This document shows, one piece after another, positions 25,761 to 32,696 of a stretch of DNA of 64,000 nucleotides. Origin of the DNA: Lentzea albidocapillata. Its GTDB lineage: Bacteria > Actinomycetota > Actinomycetes > Mycobacteriales > Pseudonocardiaceae. Location of the stretch: assembly GCF_000719115.1 (NCBI RefSeq), contig NZ_JOEA01000014.1, forward strand, positions 248,001 to 312,000, read 5' to 3'. A program made the translations under genes and the position numbers. Position 1 is the stretch's first letter; each line of letters starts with the position of its first letter. The notes beneath the pieces were generated by a model. That model was given only the letters and a program-made list of their open reading frames with translations, was not told the DNA's origin and searched no databases.

Positions 25761-25788
25761 TGTCGAGTTCCGGCGCATTCGATCGTCC
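25761..25788 (+). promoter_or_regulatory. Second ECF42-type promoter, for the VOC gene
   Basis: TGTCGA (25761-25766), 17 bases, CGTCC (25784-25788); aligned without gaps to the promoter at 24099, with TTCCGG and TCGTCCTT also shared. Thirty-eight bases remain to the VOC start codon. Confidence 0.72.
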
Positions 25789-25826
25789 TTCGCTCGTAAG
25801 TCACGGCAACCGAAGGAGCGATCGAG

Positions 25827-26162
25827 ATGTCCGGACAGGTCAACTGGTTCGAGCTGCCCGCCGAGGACACCGCGCGGGCACGGGCGTTCTACGCGGGCGT
25901 GTTCGGCTGGGAAACCAGCCCCATGGGCGAGGACTACCACATGGTCACGAACGGCGCGGCCGGCGCGATCGCGGTCCGCGACGCCCAGCTCACCCAGCCG
26001 CGGATCTACTTCCACACCACGGACATCGACGCGTCCGTGCGCAAGGTCGCCGAACTCGGCGGCAAGAGCGACGACGTCCAGACCGTGCCGGACGTCGGCC
26101 GCATCGCCCACTGCGCGGACGACCAGGGCACGCCGTTCAGCCTGTACGAGCCCAAGGTCTGA
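25827..26162 (+). CDS. VOC-family (glyoxalase-like) protein
   Basis: 111 residues with two beta-alpha-beta-beta-beta halves: VNWFELPAEDTARARAFYAG, FGWETSPMG, and the second half IYFHTTDIDASVRKVAELGG, DDQGTPFSLYEPK. AAGGAGCG precedes the ATG. Some metal-ligand positions (H/E) are not clear. Likely binds or modifies a small hydrophobic molecule. Promoter similarity places it under the ECF42 factor immediately upstream. Confidence 0.87.
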   Translation: MSGQVNWFELPAEDTARARAFYAGVFGWETSPMGEDYHMVTNGAAGAIAVRDAQLTQPRIYFHTTDIDASVRKVAELGGKSDDVQTVPDVGRIAHCADDQGTPFSLYEPKV

Positions 26163-26233
26163 CCCGAGAGACAGGCGTGCCGAGTTCGTCCGTCCTCTTC
26201 GGACTCGGCCGCCGTCGGGTTAACATCGCCCCC

Positions 26234-26704
26234 ATGCCAGACGTCGGCGTCCTTTCCGCGCACCTGCTCTCCGGGTTCCAGAAAGAGCTCTTCACCCGCC
26301 TCGCTGAGGCAGGCCACGAGCACCTGCGCCCGCGCCACGGCGCCGTCATGGCCTACGTCGACAAGGACGGCACGCGCGCGAGCGAGCTGTCCGAACGCTC
26401 GGGCCAGCACAAGCAGGTCGTCGGCACGCTGATCGACGAGCTCGAACGCCTCGGCTACGTCGCCCGCCGGCCCGACCCCGCGGACCGCAGGGCGAAGCTG
26501 GTCGTACCCACCGAACTCGGCCTCGACCAGATGGCTCAGGCCAGGAGGATCGTCTCCGAGATCGAGGCACGGCTCGCCGAACTCGTCGGCCGCGAGCGGT
26601 TCTACGAGTTCAAGGCGGTCTTCACGGAGATCACGCGCGGCTACAGCGCGTTCGTCGCCCCTGTCGTACCGGACACGGCGTTGAGCAGTTCCGTGAGCGA
26701 GTGA
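26234..26704 (+). CDS. MarR-family regulator (A)
   Basis: 156 residues. Winged helix: GTRASELSERSGQHKQVVGT, LIDELERLGYVARRPDPADR, RAKLVVPTELG. TAACAT eight bases before ATG 26234 could be a -10 element for a leaderless mRNA; no Shine-Dalgarno is visible. Its last 64 bases overlap the convergent MarR gene B. Ligand and targets unknown. Confidence 0.85.
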   Translation: MPDVGVLSAHLLSGFQKELFTRLAEAGHEHLRPRHGAVMAYVDKDGTRASELSERSGQHKQVVGTLIDELERLGYVARRPDPADRRAKLVVPTELGLDQMAQARRIVSEIEARLAELVGRERFYEFKAVFTEITRGYSAFVAPVVPDTALSSSVSE

Positions 26705-27072
26705 CGGTCATCCGCTCGTAGACGGTCCGTGAAGGGCGCAAGAGCCGCACGAACCTCCTCTTGCAGCCGTTCCGCGAGTTCGCTGCCCATCGGAGTGATG
26801 AACACGTCGACGACGCGGCGATCATCCGGCGACTTGCCCCGTGCCACGAGACCTCGGCGCTCGGCTCGTTCGACGAGGCCGGACATCGTGGACTTGTCCA
26901 GCCCCAGGAACGCCGCCAGATCGGACATACGTGGCCGGCGGTCCCGCAGGAGGCCCAGCAGCCGCAGCTGCGTCAGGGACAGGTCGTGCTCCGAGCCGAT
27001 GCGGGTGAGCACCGCCATCACCCGGAAGGACGTCCGGACGAGTGCGTCCTCGAGCGCGTCGTCAGATTTCAT
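26641..27072 (-). CDS. MarR-family regulator (B)
   Basis: 143 residues. LSLTQLRLLGLLRDRRPRMS, DLAAFLGLDKSTMSGLVERA, RRGLVARGKSPDDRRVVDVF: a complete MarR winged helix. A 22-bp semi-palindrome stands 14 bases upstream of its start and a near-identical copy lies in front of the lipocalin-like gene (30792-30813), so it probably controls both itself and that gene. Its 3' end overlaps MarR A tail-to-tail. Confidence 0.88.
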   Translation of the reverse strand: MKSDDALEDALVRTSFRVMAVLTRIGSEHDLSLTQLRLLGLLRDRRPRMSDLAAFLGLDKSTMSGLVERAERRGLVARGKSPDDRRVVDVFITPMGSELAERLQEEVRAALAPFTDRLRADDRHSLTELLNAVSGTTGATNAL

Positions 27073-27085
27073 GCCGCGATCCTAC

Positions 27086-27107
27086 TTGGCATGGTTTGCA
27101 TTACCAA
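27086..27107 (-). promoter_or_regulatory. Probable MarR operator, copy 1
   Basis: Minus-strand sequence begins TTGGTAATGCAAACCATG and ends CCAA: outer arms TTGG/CCAA and inner AATG/CATG in inverted order. The copy at 30792-30813 matches at 20 of 22 bases. Confidence 0.7.
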
Positions 27108-27137
27108 TCACCCTGACAACTGCCGCCTGAACCGGAA

Positions 27138-28061
27138 TCAGGCTTCAGCACGCATACGGTCCCGTGCCCATTCCGCGAAGCCGGTGAGAGGAATGCCGAG
27201 ATCGCGCGCGTACTGCGGGCGGCCAGCCATGCCGTTGGCGTTCATCCATTCGTGCACAACGCCCATCGCCGGCATACCGGCGGCGACTGCCTGCTCCTCG
27301 GTCATGTTCGGCGCGGACAGCGGCGCACCGAGCGCGCGGGACAGCACCTCGGCGATCTCCGTCATCGACAGGTAGTCGCTCGCCAGCTCCAACTCGACCT
27401 TGTGGAAACGCTCCGGTTCGGCGATGGCGGCAGCCGCGGCCGCGCCGATGTCCTCCACCGCGACGAGGGACAACCGCGTGTCCGGTTTCAGCAGGGTCAC
27501 CAGGCCGCCCTCGACCCCGCGCGGGAACAGGAACGCCGCGGAAGGCAGGAGGTTCTCCATGAAGAATCCGGGCTTGAGCAGCGTCCAGCGCTCGAAATCC
27601 GCCTCACGTAGCCGGTCCTGGATCTCGGCCTTGGCATTCAGCGTGGGCTTCATGAAGTCCCAACGACCTTCCGCCCAGCCGGGAACCCGAGTGTGCTGCC
27701 CCGCGCCGTCGACGGAGGTGTGCACGAACTGCCGCACGCCCGCGGTCCTGGCGCCCTCGATGAGGTTGACGCCCTGCGTCACCTCCCCGGCGAAATCGAC
27801 GCCGTCGGCGCTCAGGGCGGGCATCTGCACGGAGAAGACAGCGCGAGCACCGTCTGCGGCACGGACCACCGAGTCGCGGTCGTGCAGGTCGCCGGTGACC
27901 AGCTCGGCGCCGAGCGCCGCGACGGCCTTGGCCCGATCGGTGGCTGGATCGCGCACGAGTGCACGGACTGGCACATCGGCGGCACGCAGAGCGCGCACCA
28001 CGGCTCCGCCCTGTTTACCCGTGGCACCGGTGACGAGAACGGGCGCTGACGTTGCGGACAT
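27138..28061 (-). CDS. NmrA-like NAD(P)-binding protein
   Basis: 307 residues from ATG 28061, preceded by GAGGAGC. Rossmann start VLVTGATGKQGGAVVRALRA, then FVHTSVDGAGQHTRVPGWAE and LLKPGFFMENLLPSAAF, as in NmrA/HSCARG redox sensors and isoflavone-reductase-like enzymes. Divergent from the TetR at 28161; both promoters are covered by two palindromic operators. Either a redox-sensing regulator or a reductase; the sequence does not decide. Confidence 0.87.
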   Translation of the reverse strand: MSATSAPVLVTGATGKQGGAVVRALRAADVPVRALVRDPATDRAKAVAALGAELVTGDLHDRDSVVRAADGARAVFSVQMPALSADGVDFAGEVTQGVNLIEGARTAGVRQFVHTSVDGAGQHTRVPGWAEGRWDFMKPTLNAKAEIQDRLREADFERWTLLKPGFFMENLLPSAAFLFPRGVEGGLVTLLKPDTRLSLVAVEDIGAAAAAAIAEPERFHKVELELASDYLSMTEIAEVLSRALGAPLSAPNMTEEQAVAAGMPAMGVVHEWMNANGMAGRPQYARDLGIPLTGFAEWARDRMRAEA

Positions 28062-28084
28062 GATGCTCCTCATCGACTCGAACC

Positions 28085-28143
28085 CTAAACGGCGGACCCC
28101 GCCGTTTAGCTGCCGCTACGATATGGCGGGCCCCGCCATTTAG
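28085..28143. promoter_or_regulatory. Two TetR operators between NmrA-like gene and TetR
   Basis: Site 1 (28085-28109): CTAAACGGCGG-ACC-CCGCCGTTTAG, a perfect 11-bp inverted repeat. Site 2 (28119-28143): ATGGCGG-GCC-CCGCCAT core with the same right arm CCGCCATTTAG. Both have the same 25-base length and 3-base centre, 34 bp apart. Confidence 0.75.
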
Positions 28144-28160
28144 CAAGCAGGAGATCGATC

Positions 28161-28727
28161 ATGGCCGACCGTCAACGCGCCGACGCCCGGCGCAACTACG
28201 CGCACATCCTCGCCGTGGCCGAGTCGGAAGTGGCCGAGCACGGCGGCAGCGCGTCACTGGAACAGATCGCCCGCGTCGCCGGAGTCGGCTCGGCAACGGT
28301 GCGCCGCCACTTCCCCACCCGCCGCGCACTGCTGGAAGCCGTGTCACGGCAACGGATCGAAGCGCTGGCCACCCGCGCCCACGAGCTGACCGGCACCGGG
28401 GACAGCCGGGACGCGCTGCTGGAATGGCTGACCGAGGTCCTGACCCACGCGGTCACCGTTCGCGGGCTGGCGGCAGCGTTGGCCTACGACGGCACGCAGA
28501 CCGAGCCGGCGCAGGAGAACTCCTGCACAGCGGCACTGGAGGAAGCGGCAGAACCGCTGCTGCGCCGAGCCGCACAGCAGGGCGCCGTGGCCGCGGACGC
28601 CACCGTCACCGACCTGATCACACTGATCGTGGGCATCGTCCTGGCCACCGAGCACCACCCCGCCCCCGCCGCCCAGGCCAACCGACTGTTCCAGCTGGCC
28701 GTGACCGGTCTCGCCCCGCGACGCTGA
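28161..28727 (+). CDS. TetR-family repressor
   Basis: 188 residues. HTH: ILAVAESEVAEHGGSASLEQ, IARVAGVGSATVRRHFPTRR. A helical ligand domain follows, ending LIVGIVLATEHHP. GGAGATCG precedes the ATG. Two matching palindromes in the divergent promoter region imply autoregulation and control of the NmrA-like gene. Confidence 0.88.
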   Translation: MADRQRADARRNYAHILAVAESEVAEHGGSASLEQIARVAGVGSATVRRHFPTRRALLEAVSRQRIEALATRAHELTGTGDSRDALLEWLTEVLTHAVTVRGLAAALAYDGTQTEPAQENSCTAALEEAAEPLLRRAAQQGAVAADATVTDLITLIVGIVLATEHHPAPAAQANRLFQLAVTGLAPRR

Positions 28728-29067
28728 CGAACGGCCGGCAAACGTGACTCGAGCGCGCGGCAGACGCGGTAGAGCGCTCCCACCATGTCCGTGCCGCGCC
28801 GCTGTGGTGCATCTCGCAACCGAAGCCGGCCGCTTGCCGACCCGGCGTCGTCTCGGTAACGTTGTGTCGCAATTGGACGGTGCGTACCGACTGAGATAGT
28901 TCGTGCGCAAGATTCTGCCGTTCGATCGCAACGGAAAGTAGTACTAGCGCCGACTGCCCGCCCAGGCAGTTGTCTTCGGCGCGTGGGCATACCCGCACAT
29001 CACGGGTTCCCGACTGCTTTTCCGTCATCGAAGCGCTCTCGGGAACCCTTTGGAGAGAGAGCCAACG
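28728..29067. other. Gene-free interval
   Basis: 340 bases without a convincing gene. The stretch around 28850-28950 is clearly less GC-rich than its surroundings. It ends with the promoter and GGAGAGAGA ribosome site of the SnoaL-like gene. No hairpin, RNA or repeat stands out. Confidence 0.4.
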
Positions 29068-29457
29068 ATGTCCGATCTCGAACACAACAAGCAGGTCGTC
29101 GTCGACTACTACCAGACGGCGTTCAACGGCAACCCCGAGAAGGCGGTCGCCGACCACTTCGGACCGACCTACGTCCAGCACAACCCCGAGGCCGAGGACG
29201 GGCCGGAGGCGTTCATCGGCTTCGTGCACTACCTGCGTGGTGAGTTCCCCAACCTGCGGCTGGACATCAAGCGCATCATCGCCGAGGGCGACCTGGTCGT
29301 CACCCACTCCCACCTCGACCTGGAGCCGGGCAACCCGGACAACCCCGGGCAGGCACTCGCCGACTACTTCCGCCTGGAGAACGGCAAGGTCGTCGAGCAC
29401 TGGGACGTCATCCAGCCCGTGCCGGCGAAGGCCGCCAACCCCAACGGCATGTTCTGA
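29068..29457 (+). CDS. SnoaL-like (NTF2-fold) polyketide cyclase-type protein
   Basis: 129 residues: HNKQVVVDYYQTAFNGNPEK, YVQHNPEAEDGPEAFIGFVH, ENGKVVEHWDVIQPVPAKAA. The YVQHNP and GKVVEHWDVIQP blocks are the SnoaL-like aldol condensation/NTF2 signature. ATG 29068 with GGAGAGAGA upstream. Stands alone and is closed by a strong convergent terminator. Substrate unknown. Confidence 0.87.
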   Translation: MSDLEHNKQVVVDYYQTAFNGNPEKAVADHFGPTYVQHNPEAEDGPEAFIGFVHYLRGEFPNLRLDIKRIIAEGDLVVTHSHLDLEPGNPDNPGQALADYFRLENGKVVEHWDVIQPVPAKAANPNGMF

Positions 29458-29534
29458 GGACGAACTGACGACGCAGGTCGAGTTCCGGGCCGACGGCGGG
29501 TAGCCGTGGCGCCTGGCTGACAGGTCCGCACGGC

Positions 29535-29568
29535 ATCCCTGCCCCTTCGCCGGCGAGGGGGCAGGGAT
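29535..29568. terminator. Bidirectional hairpin terminator
   Basis: ATCCCTGCCCC pairs with GGGGCAGGGAT (11 bp), and the stem continues inward through TTCGCC/GGCGAG, leaving almost no loop. It separates the convergent SnoaL-like and lipocalin-like genes. Confidence 0.8.
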
Positions 29569-29632
29569 CGCGGGGCCTACAGCGCCGAGCGCTGATTGGG
29601 ATGGTCTCAGGTGAGGATGATCTCGCCGGTGA

Positions 29633-30703
29633 TCAGGGTTTCCACTCGCCGGTCATCTCGACGTAGTTCTCGCCACGGACGTTCTTGCCGTTGTACTTGC
29701 CGGTGAAGGCCGCCGTCGCCTCCAGGTAGCCGCCCCCGTCGGGAGTCTGGATCTCCTGGTCCGGATTTCCGGTGACCCGCACGTCGAGTTCGGTCTGGAG
29801 GGCGGGAATCCTGATGCGCCAACGAGTGGGGTACGTCTGGCCAGTTGCCGGACTGGTCCACTGCCGGGAGGCGCCCTGCGCGACCGGCTCGACGTCGACC
29901 ACGTCGTAGGAGCCGTCCGGATGGAGAACCGTCGCCCAGCTGTCCTTGGATTCGGCGCCGATCGTGTCCCAGATGGCGATCTTGTCGCCGTTGGGCATGC
30001 CGAGGTTCATCCACGTCCACCGCAGCAGCGACGTCGGCATCTCGCCCCATTGCCTGTCCAGCCAGGAGGTGCCCCTGATCTGGTGCTTCCTGCCGTCGAC
30101 GACGAGCGTTCCGGACGTCTGCATCTCCGGGAGTGCGAACTCGTAGTTCGGCACGCCGTCGGCCAGGTTGAAAATGCCGGTCGACGCGTAGTTCATGGCG
30201 GGGCCGGTGGGCGCCAGCTGGACGTCGAGGGATCCCCAGGGCGTCTCGACCTGCACCGACTGACGGACTGCGTCACCCGTCCAGCTCAGCCCTGGCGCCT
30301 TGATGTCGAGCTTGCCCTCGCTCCACCGATAGTCCTTCTGCTCGACCATCGCGTCGTAGTCCCTGTACCACCCGGTCGTCTTGTTGATCACCGAGAACGT
30401 CCAGCGATACGCGGCCTCGTCCCGGTTCGGGAGGATGCGCGTGTGGACCTGAAGGCCGAACTCCTGACCGTTGGCCCGCACCGAACTGGTGAAGTAGATC
30501 GAGTCGAACCAGGTCTGCTGGGGCCCCGGTGCGTGCCGGCCGAGGTCGGCCGCGGGGTCGACAAGCGCCGGGATCCCCGACGTGGCAGTCGGTGCCGCGG
30601 AGGAGACAGCCTGGACGGAAGAGCTGACGACCGCACTGAACGCTAACGTCGCCGTTGCGGCGACCAGGGCCGCCACTCGGCGCCTGGCCAGGATTGAGGG
30701 CAT
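29633..30703 (-). CDS. Secreted lipocalin-like (CrtC/AttH-type) protein
   Basis: 356 residues from ATG 30703 (GGAG upstream). N-terminal signal peptide (RRRVAALVAATATLAFSAVV). The body is beta-rich with WFDSIYFTSSVRANGQEFGL, ISWLDRQWGE-like GTSWLDRQWGEMPTSLLRWT and NLGMPNGDKIAIW, features of the hydroxyneurosporene synthase (CrtC)/AttH lipocalin-like family. Export argues for binding or hydrating a lipophilic compound outside the membrane. Its upstream region carries a copy of the MarR operator of gene 26641-27072. Confidence 0.82.
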   Translation of the reverse strand: MPSILARRRVAALVAATATLAFSAVVSSSVQAVSSAAPTATSGIPALVDPAADLGRHAPGPQQTWFDSIYFTSSVRANGQEFGLQVHTRILPNRDEAAYRWTFSVINKTTGWYRDYDAMVEQKDYRWSEGKLDIKAPGLSWTGDAVRQSVQVETPWGSLDVQLAPTGPAMNYASTGIFNLADGVPNYEFALPEMQTSGTLVVDGRKHQIRGTSWLDRQWGEMPTSLLRWTWMNLGMPNGDKIAIWDTIGAESKDSWATVLHPDGSYDVVDVEPVAQGASRQWTSPATGQTYPTRWRIRIPALQTELDVRVTGNPDQEIQTPDGGGYLEATAAFTGKYNGKNVRGENYVEMTGEWKP

Positions 30704-30791
30704 GACAAGTCTCCTTGCATGAGGATGGACGAGGCGTCGGGGACGGCCTGAGCCGGACACTTAGTTTGTAATCCCAACGACTTCATAATGG

Positions 30792-30813
30792 TTGGTAATC
30801 CAAACCATGTCAA
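30792..30813 (+). promoter_or_regulatory. Probable MarR operator, copy 2, before the lipocalin-like gene
   Basis: Begins TTGGTAATCCAAACCATG; 20 of 22 bases match the site in front of MarR B. A degenerate half copy, TTGTAATCCCAA, lies at 30766-30777, nearer the lipocalin gene. Confidence 0.65.
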
Positions 30814-30869
30814 CCGCCCCGTGAACCGCGCGGTCCGAGGCCTCACCATTAGTCACCTATCGGTGACGA

Positions 30870-31238
30870 TCAAGCTGGGCGACCAAAGCGACTGCGGGCC
30901 TCCTCGATCTCACCCAGATACCGCGTCGTCCAGGCGCACATCGCGTCCACGGTCGCCCGCAGCGCCTGTCCCGGTTCGGTGAGCGTGTAGTCGACGCGCG
31001 GCGGCACGGTCGGGTGCACGACGCGCGAGACGAGGCCGTTGCGTTCGAGCAGCCGCAGGTTCTGGGTCAGCATCTTGTGGCTGATGCCGTCGACCTCGGT
31101 CTTCAGTTCGGTGAAGCGCTTCGTGGTGTCGCCGATGGTCTCGACGATCAGCAGCGCCCACTTGTTGGCGATGTCGGAGAAGATCTCGCGTGCCAGCGAA
31201 TCCGCGCGGGCCAGATCCCCGCTGAGCTGCTTGCTCAC
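30870..31238 (-). CDS. HxlR-family transcriptional regulator
   Basis: About 122 residues from GTG 31238 (V-S-K-Q-L-S-G-D-L); in-frame starts further upstream (31253 GTG, 31316 TTG) are possible, and none has a clear ribosome site. Winged helix: IANKWALLIVETIGDTTKRF, ELKTEVDGISHKMLTQNLRL, LERNGLVSRVVHPTVPPRVD, TLTEPGQAL. Divergent from ridA; the interval holds a TCACT/AGTGA inverted repeat (31286-31306). Confidence 0.87.
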   Translation of the reverse strand: MSKQLSGDLARADSLAREIFSDIANKWALLIVETIGDTTKRFTELKTEVDGISHKMLTQNLRLLERNGLVSRVVHPTVPPRVDYTLTEPGQALRATVDAMCAWTTRYLGEIEEARSRFGRPA

Positions 31239-31339
31239 CTTGTGGTGCCCCACTCTCGAAGAAGTGCGTTCTTCCAGGTCGGCTTTCACTCTCCTACGGT
31301 GAGTGAGTAACTGCAAGAGAGCTAACAGGAGAACCGAAG

Positions 31340-31729
31340 ATGGCCGTCACGCTCATCAACCCCGACGCGCTGCCGCAGATCGACGTCTACCACCACGTGG
31401 CCGTCGCGAGCGGCGCGAAGACGATCTACCTGGCCGGGCAGGTCGCCTGGGACGCCACGCCGGACCTCGCCATCCAGACCGAGCAGGCCTATGTGAACGT
31501 GCACACCGCGTTGAAGGCCGCGGGGGCGTCGTTCAAGGACCTGGCCAGGGTGCGGGTGTACGTCGTGGACTGGACGCCGGACAAGATGCCTGCGCTCCTC
31601 GAGGGCATCGAGAACGCCATGAAGAAGGTCGGCGAGTCCGCCAAGCCGCCCGCCACGTTGATCGGCGTGGCCGCGCTGGACGTGCCGGAGCACCTGGTCG
31701 AGATCGAGGCCACGGCCGTGATCGACTGA
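31340..31729 (+). CDS. RidA-family protein
   Basis: 129 residues. YHHVAVASGAKTIYLAGQVA, NVHTALKAAGASFKDLARVR, PPATLIGVAALDVPEHLVEI with the conserved late glutamate. Family function: hydrolysis of reactive enamine/imine intermediates, in trimers. AGGAGA precedes the ATG. The divergent HxlR gene probably regulates it. Confidence 0.9.
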   Translation: MAVTLINPDALPQIDVYHHVAVASGAKTIYLAGQVAWDATPDLAIQTEQAYVNVHTALKAAGASFKDLARVRVYVVDWTPDKMPALLEGIENAMKKVGESAKPPATLIGVAALDVPEHLVEIEATAVID

Positions 31730-31748
31730 TTTACCGACGGATAACCGG
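31730..31748. promoter_or_regulatory. Shared upstream element, copy 2
   Basis: TTTACCGACGGATAACCGG, 17 of 19 bases identical to 16362-16380. Downstream, GCTCCT and AGGAGC around the ribosome site can pair, with CCGGT/ACCGG outside, which could mask translation start. Confidence 0.55.
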
Positions 31749-31787
31749 TGCGGCGCAGGCTCCTGGGCAAACGAGGAGGAGCACCGG

Positions 31788-32204
31788 ATGCGCAAGATCC
31801 TGGCGGCGGTCGCCACAACGGCGGCCGCCCTGAGCATGACGGCCGGCATCGCCCAGGCCGAGACGAACCCCGCCTGCCCCAGCGCCACCCAGATCGGGTC
31901 GACCGCCTACGTGAAGAACGGCAGCACGACCGTCGCTTCGGTCAAGCAGTACGCGGGCTGTGGCAGGAACTACTCCTACGTCTACGTGTGGGACTCGTGG
32001 ATCTCCAGCCATGGCAGGGACTTCACGCTCCGCACGTACGTCCAGACGCGGCCGAACAACTCGAACGGCTACAGGACCGGCGCTCGCGGGCAGCAGGAGT
32101 TGTGGTCCGGCGGAGCGGACACGCTCGACAAGTGCACGCGCGCTCACGGTGAGGTCGACGGGAGCAGCTACTTCCTGTTCGCGAAGACCAGCGAGCGCTG
32201 CTGA
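31788..32204 (+). CDS. Small secreted cysteine-containing protein, paralogue B
   Basis: 138 residues. Sec signal MRKILAAVATTAAALSMTAG ending AQA-ET; mature ACPSATQIGSTAYVKNG, SVKQYAGCGRNYSYVYVWDS, DKCTRAHGEVDGSS and terminal ERC. Same cysteine pattern and length as the copy at 16399, with the middle third most divergent. Secreted monomers of about 11 kDa; no known domain can be assigned. Confidence 0.75.
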   Translation: MRKILAAVATTAAALSMTAGIAQAETNPACPSATQIGSTAYVKNGSTTVASVKQYAGCGRNYSYVYVWDSWISSHGRDFTLRTYVQTRPNNSNGYRTGARGQQELWSGGADTLDKCTRAHGEVDGSSYFLFAKTSERC

Positions 32205-32205
32205 G

Positions 32206-32292
32206 TCAGCGGAACTCCGCCACCTCGACGGTGACGGTGGCGCGCCCGGCCGGACTGTGCCGGTCGGGCCCGTACTCCGGCAGCCGCGTCAT
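32206..32292 (-). CDS. Possible 28-residue ORF coupled to the SPW gene
   Basis: M-T-R-L-P-E-Y-G-P-D-R-H-S-P-A-G-R-A, then TVTVEVAEFR. Its ATG overlaps the stop of the SPW-type gene in an ATGA, and it stops two bases before the convergent secreted-protein gene. It may be a real small protein, or the surviving tail of a longer one. No similarity is recognised. Confidence 0.3.
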   Translation of the reverse strand: MTRLPEYGPDRHSPAGRATVTVEVAEFR

Positions 32293-32693
32293 CTGCGCAA
32301 GCTGATCAACCATGCCAATGCGGCCGACAGCGCGATGAGAGCGCTGACAACCAGTTGGTTGAGCCAAACGGCCGCACTGCCACCGTCCGCCGGCATCAAC
32401 GCGACGACGATGAGGCACACCGCCAGCGCGATCGTCAGGTGCCGGATGAACGGCACGTCCAGCGGCGCCATCGCCCGCACCATGCCGAGCAGCATGATCA
32501 CGACGGCCAGGCCCATCGACACCCAGTACGGGCGAAAGGCGTGCAGCGACGCGCTGAAGTGCAGGACCGGTGGTGCGGCGATCAGCCACACGCCCGCCAG
32601 GAAGGCGGTGACACCGGCCCTGCTCTCGGCGGTTCGTCCGTGAAGGTCCCCCACGCGAGTGATTCTCACCTCTGGAGGCTCTTCTGGGAACAC
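32289..32693 (-). CDS. SPW-repeat-like membrane protein
   Basis: 134 residues from GTG 32693, with other GTG codons possible inside. Four hydrophobic helices: AFLAGVWLIAAPPVLHF, YWVSMGLAVVIMLLGMV, HLTIALAVCLIVVALM, WLNQLVVSALIALSAALAWL. GVWLIAAP and the following pattern resemble SPW-repeat inner-membrane proteins. Function unknown. Confidence 0.62.
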   Translation of the reverse strand: MFPEEPPEVRITRVGDLHGRTAESRAGVTAFLAGVWLIAAPPVLHFSASLHAFRPYWVSMGLAVVIMLLGMVRAMAPLDVPFIRHLTIALAVCLIVVALMPADGGSAAVWLNQLVVSALIALSAALAWLISLRR

Positions 32694-32696
32694 CCA

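Noticed and set aside
28344..28931. Minus-strand gene in the 28.7-29.1 kb gap
   Set aside because: The frame overlaps the TetR gene and lacks a ribosome site and any motif.
31239..31339. Longer HxlR start at TTG 31316
   Set aside because: The added residues are basic and unlike the family, and the region must hold the divergent promoters.
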